From NCBI GenBank assembly GCA_029287915.1, contig JARFQE010000012.1, positions 1 to 36,253 on the forward strand: a DNA stretch of 36,253 bases, given 5' to 3'. This document shows, one piece after another, positions 34,401-36,253 of this stretch. Source of the DNA: Arenicellales bacterium. Its GTDB lineage: Bacteria > Pseudomonadota > Gammaproteobacteria > BMS3Bbin11. The position numbers and the translations under genes are program-made. The first letter of the stretch is position 1, and the number at the start of each line of letters is the position of its first letter. The notes under the pieces are model-generated. The model worked only from the letters and a program-made list of their open reading frames with translations, was not told the DNA's origin and ran no database searches.

Positions 34401-36253
34401 ATGAAAAACATTATCACCTGCTGGGATACCTGCCTTCAATACCTGCGTAAGTCATGGCAGCAGGTACTAACAATCCATGTCGCTTATACGGCACTTGGTT
34501 TTGTACTTTTTACACCTTTAATAGGTTTTACTGGCAGGCTTCTACTGGGTCTGTCGGGTGAGTCGGCGCTGGCTGATCAGGACATTGCCTATTTCCTGCT
34601 GTCACCGTTTGGCATGGTCGCGCTGATAGTTTTCGCTGCCCTGCTGATAGGCATCCTGGCCTTTGAGCAGGCCGCGCTGATGCGCATAGCCATTGGTGTA
34701 ATGCAGGATCAGCGCATCGACACCATTGATGCCTTGCTATTTACGGCAGCAAATATACACAGGATCTTCCTGTTTACCGTAAGACTGGTAGTACGTGTGC
34801 TGTTGCTTACCCTGCCCTTTCTCGTGATCGCTGCAGCGCTAGCCCTGTTGCTGATCACCGACTATGACATCAATTTCTACCTGACGACAAAGCCGCCAGA
34901 GTTTTTGACTGCAGTGGTCCTGATCGGAATCGTGCTGGCTGTAATGCTAGTTTTGCTCGTTCGTAAACTGCTCAGCTGGTCACTGGCGCTGCCGCTGGTA
35001 TTGTTTGGCAATGTATCACCTGCCGCATCATTTGAAGAGAGTGTTAGAGTAACAAAAGGTAACCGCAAGCTGGTCTTCAAGGTACTGGCATGCTGGGCCA
35101 TTGCTGCCATCGTGCTCGGCACCATCGTGCTAGGGGCGATACATCTTATAGGTTCATGGACTGTTCCTTTCGTCAGTGAATCGATAAGTATCCTCGTGAT
35201 ATTGCTTGGTGGGCTGTCCGTACTGTGGATGCTGGGAAACTTTCTGCTGACCACGTTTACCTCCGGCAGCTTCGCCTTCCTGGTGATGGGATTCTATCAA
35301 CAGCTAGGCCCTGAACTTGATGCAACATCATTTGAGGGTTACAACAGGGAAACCGGATCAAAGGCTTTTCAGCTCACGCCTGCAAAACTTGCCGTTGTCA
35401 TGCTTGCAGGCGTTGCCATAGCCGGGATAACCGGTGCCTGGCTATTGAAGGGCATCAGGACAACTGATGACATAACGATTGTTGCTCATCGTGGTGCGGC
35501 AGGCAAGGCACCCGAGAACACAATCGCTGCCATTAAGCAGGCTATTGAAGACAAAACAGACTGGGTCGAGATCGATGTGCAGGAGACAGCCGATGGAGAA
35601 GTCGTGGTCATCCATGACAGTGACTTCATGAAACTTGCCGGCAAGCAGTTAAAGATCTGGAATGCCACATTGGCACAGATGGGTAATATCGACATCGGCA
35701 GCTGGTTTGATACATCGTTTTCTCAGCAGCGAGTCCCTACCCTGAAACAGGTGCTTGAGGTCGCGCGCGGTAAAGCGAATGTAGTCATCGAGCTCAAATA
35801 TTATGGCCATGACGAAAGGCTGGAACAGCGCGTCGTGGATATTGTTGAAGATGCAGGCATGGTCAATGAAACAGCAATAATGTCGCTCAAGTACGACGCG
35901 TTAAAAAAGGTTCGAGTGCTGCGTCCGAGCTGGAACATCGGTCTGCTGTCAGCGACAGCAATTGGAGACCTGACCAGTCTCGATGCCGATTTCCTCGCTG
36001 TCGCCATGGGCATGGCATCGGCAGGTCTTGTCAGGCGTGCACACGAAGTGGGCAAGCAGGTATTTGTCTGGACCGTCAACGACCCGATATCGATGTCCCG
36101 CATGATGTCACTCGGTGTCGATGGCATCATCACCGACGAACCGGAAATGGCCAGGCAGGTGCTGGCAGAGCGCAAACAACTAAGTTCAGTGGAACGCCTG
36201 TTGATTCACACTGCACTGCTGTTTGGTCAGTCGTTTACTACAAAACAGTATCG
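34401..36253 (+). CDS. Membrane-anchored glycerophosphodiester phosphodiesterase (runs off the right edge)
   Basis: The reading frame starts at ATG 34401, 17 bases after the ATPase gene, and is open to the window edge (617 full codons). The N-terminal part (about residues 20-350) has several hydrophobic helices and matches the membrane domain that precedes the catalytic domain in some bacterial GDPD proteins. The catalytic domain begins near residue 360 with VAHRGAAGKAPENTIAAI (His363), then WVEIDVQETADGEVVVIHDSDF and VVIELK, so the metal and active-site residues are present. The enzyme would release glycerol-3-phosphate from glycerophosphodiesters or act on related lipid head groups. The domain looks nearly complete; the frame extends past VDGIITDEP into a further C-terminal region that is cut. 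Co-directional with the ATPase and small acidic gene, so possibly one operon. Confidence 0.9.
   Translation, partial: MKNIITCWDTCLQYLRKSWQQVLTIHVAYTALGFVLFTPLIGFTGRLLLGLSGESALADQDIAYFLLSPFGMVALIVFAALLIGILAFEQAALMRIAIGVMQDQRIDTIDALLFTAANIHRIFLFTVRLVVRVLLLTLPFLVIAAALALLLITDYDINFYLTTKPPEFLTAVVLIGIVLAVMLVLLVRKLLSWSLALPLVLFGNVSPAASFEESVRVTKGNRKLVFKVLACWAIAAIVLGTIVLGAIHLIGSWTVPFVSESISILVILLGGLSVLWMLGNFLLTTFTSGSFAFLVMGFYQQLGPELDATSFEGYNRETGSKAFQLTPAKLAVVMLAGVAIAGITGAWLLKGIRTTDDITIVAHRGAAGKAPENTIAAIKQAIEDKTDWVEIDVQETADGEVVVIHDSDFMKLAGKQLKIWNATLAQMGNIDIGSWFDTSFSQQRVPTLKQVLEVARGKANVVIELKYYGHDERLEQRVVDIVEDAGMVNETAIMSLKYDALKKVRVLRPSWNIGLLSATAIGDLTSLDADFLAVAMGMASAGLVRRAHEVGKQVFVWTVNDPISMSRMMSLGVDGIITDEPEMARQVLAERKQLSSVERLLIHTALLFGQSFTTKQY

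Overview
The window looks like a chromosome segment from a gammaproteobacterium. The suhB/trmJ divergent pair, the rpsF-rpsR-rplI-dnaB-alr block, a 3',5'-cAMP phosphodiesterase of the CpdA type, GalU and a two-membrane envelope (lipobox lipoprotein, outer-membrane barrel, LolA-like and AsmA-like proteins) all fit that group. By eye the base composition is moderate, with AT-rich intergenic regions. I see no rRNA, tRNA, CRISPR array, insertion sequence or prophage gene, so nothing points to recent mobile DNA. The species cannot be named from this sequence alone.

Layout, left to right. (1) 1-2136, minus strand: the N-terminal half of mutS, cut by the window edge, downstream of suhB. (2) 2218-4435, plus strand: trmJ, an SRPBCC-family membrane-anchored protein and cpdA. 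(3) 4721-11018, plus strand: housekeeping genes. A promoter and a structured leader (a probable S6:S18 autoregulatory motif that pairs with the Shine-Dalgarno sequence) precede rpsF-rpsR-rplI. A clear intrinsic terminator follows, then dnaB-alr-radA and galU. (4) 11081-12745, minus: pgi. (5) 12848-18138, minus: a compact five-gene cluster with a LolA-like periplasmic carrier, two FtsX/LolCE-like permeases, a LolD/MacB-like ATPase and an outer-membrane beta-barrel protein. It looks like a complete inner-membrane-to-outer-membrane export route running parallel to Lol, with unknown substrate. (6) 18321-24349: more envelope genes, namely a glycine-zipper lipoprotein, a TlpA-type thioredoxin, an unknown periplasmic protein, a 1064-residue AsmA/YhdP-like protein and a secreted MsrA. 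Two diverged sequence copies flank the AsmA-like gene. (7) 24690-28153: a tiny SAP-motif protein with four cysteines, an unknown membrane protein, a PAPS-dependent sulfotransferase and an aldehyde dehydrogenase of the succinate-semialdehyde type. (8) 28154-30544: a long apparently gene-free stretch, a class V aminotransferase (cysteine desulfurase-like) with a slippage-prone start, and the remains of a c-type cytochrome gene. (9) 30545-36253, plus: a SulP anion transporter, then a small acidic protein, an SbcC/Rad50-like ATPase with two membrane segments and a variable 9-bp tandem repeat, and a membrane-anchored glycerophosphodiester phosphodiesterase cut by the right edge.

The clearest theme is envelope construction and maintenance in 12.8-24.3 kb. 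The best candidates for something undescribed are the Lol-like five-gene export cluster and the membrane-anchored Rad50-like ATPase with its small partner protein. Everything here is read from the sequence without database searches. Start sites that differ from the longest open frame are explained in each entry.
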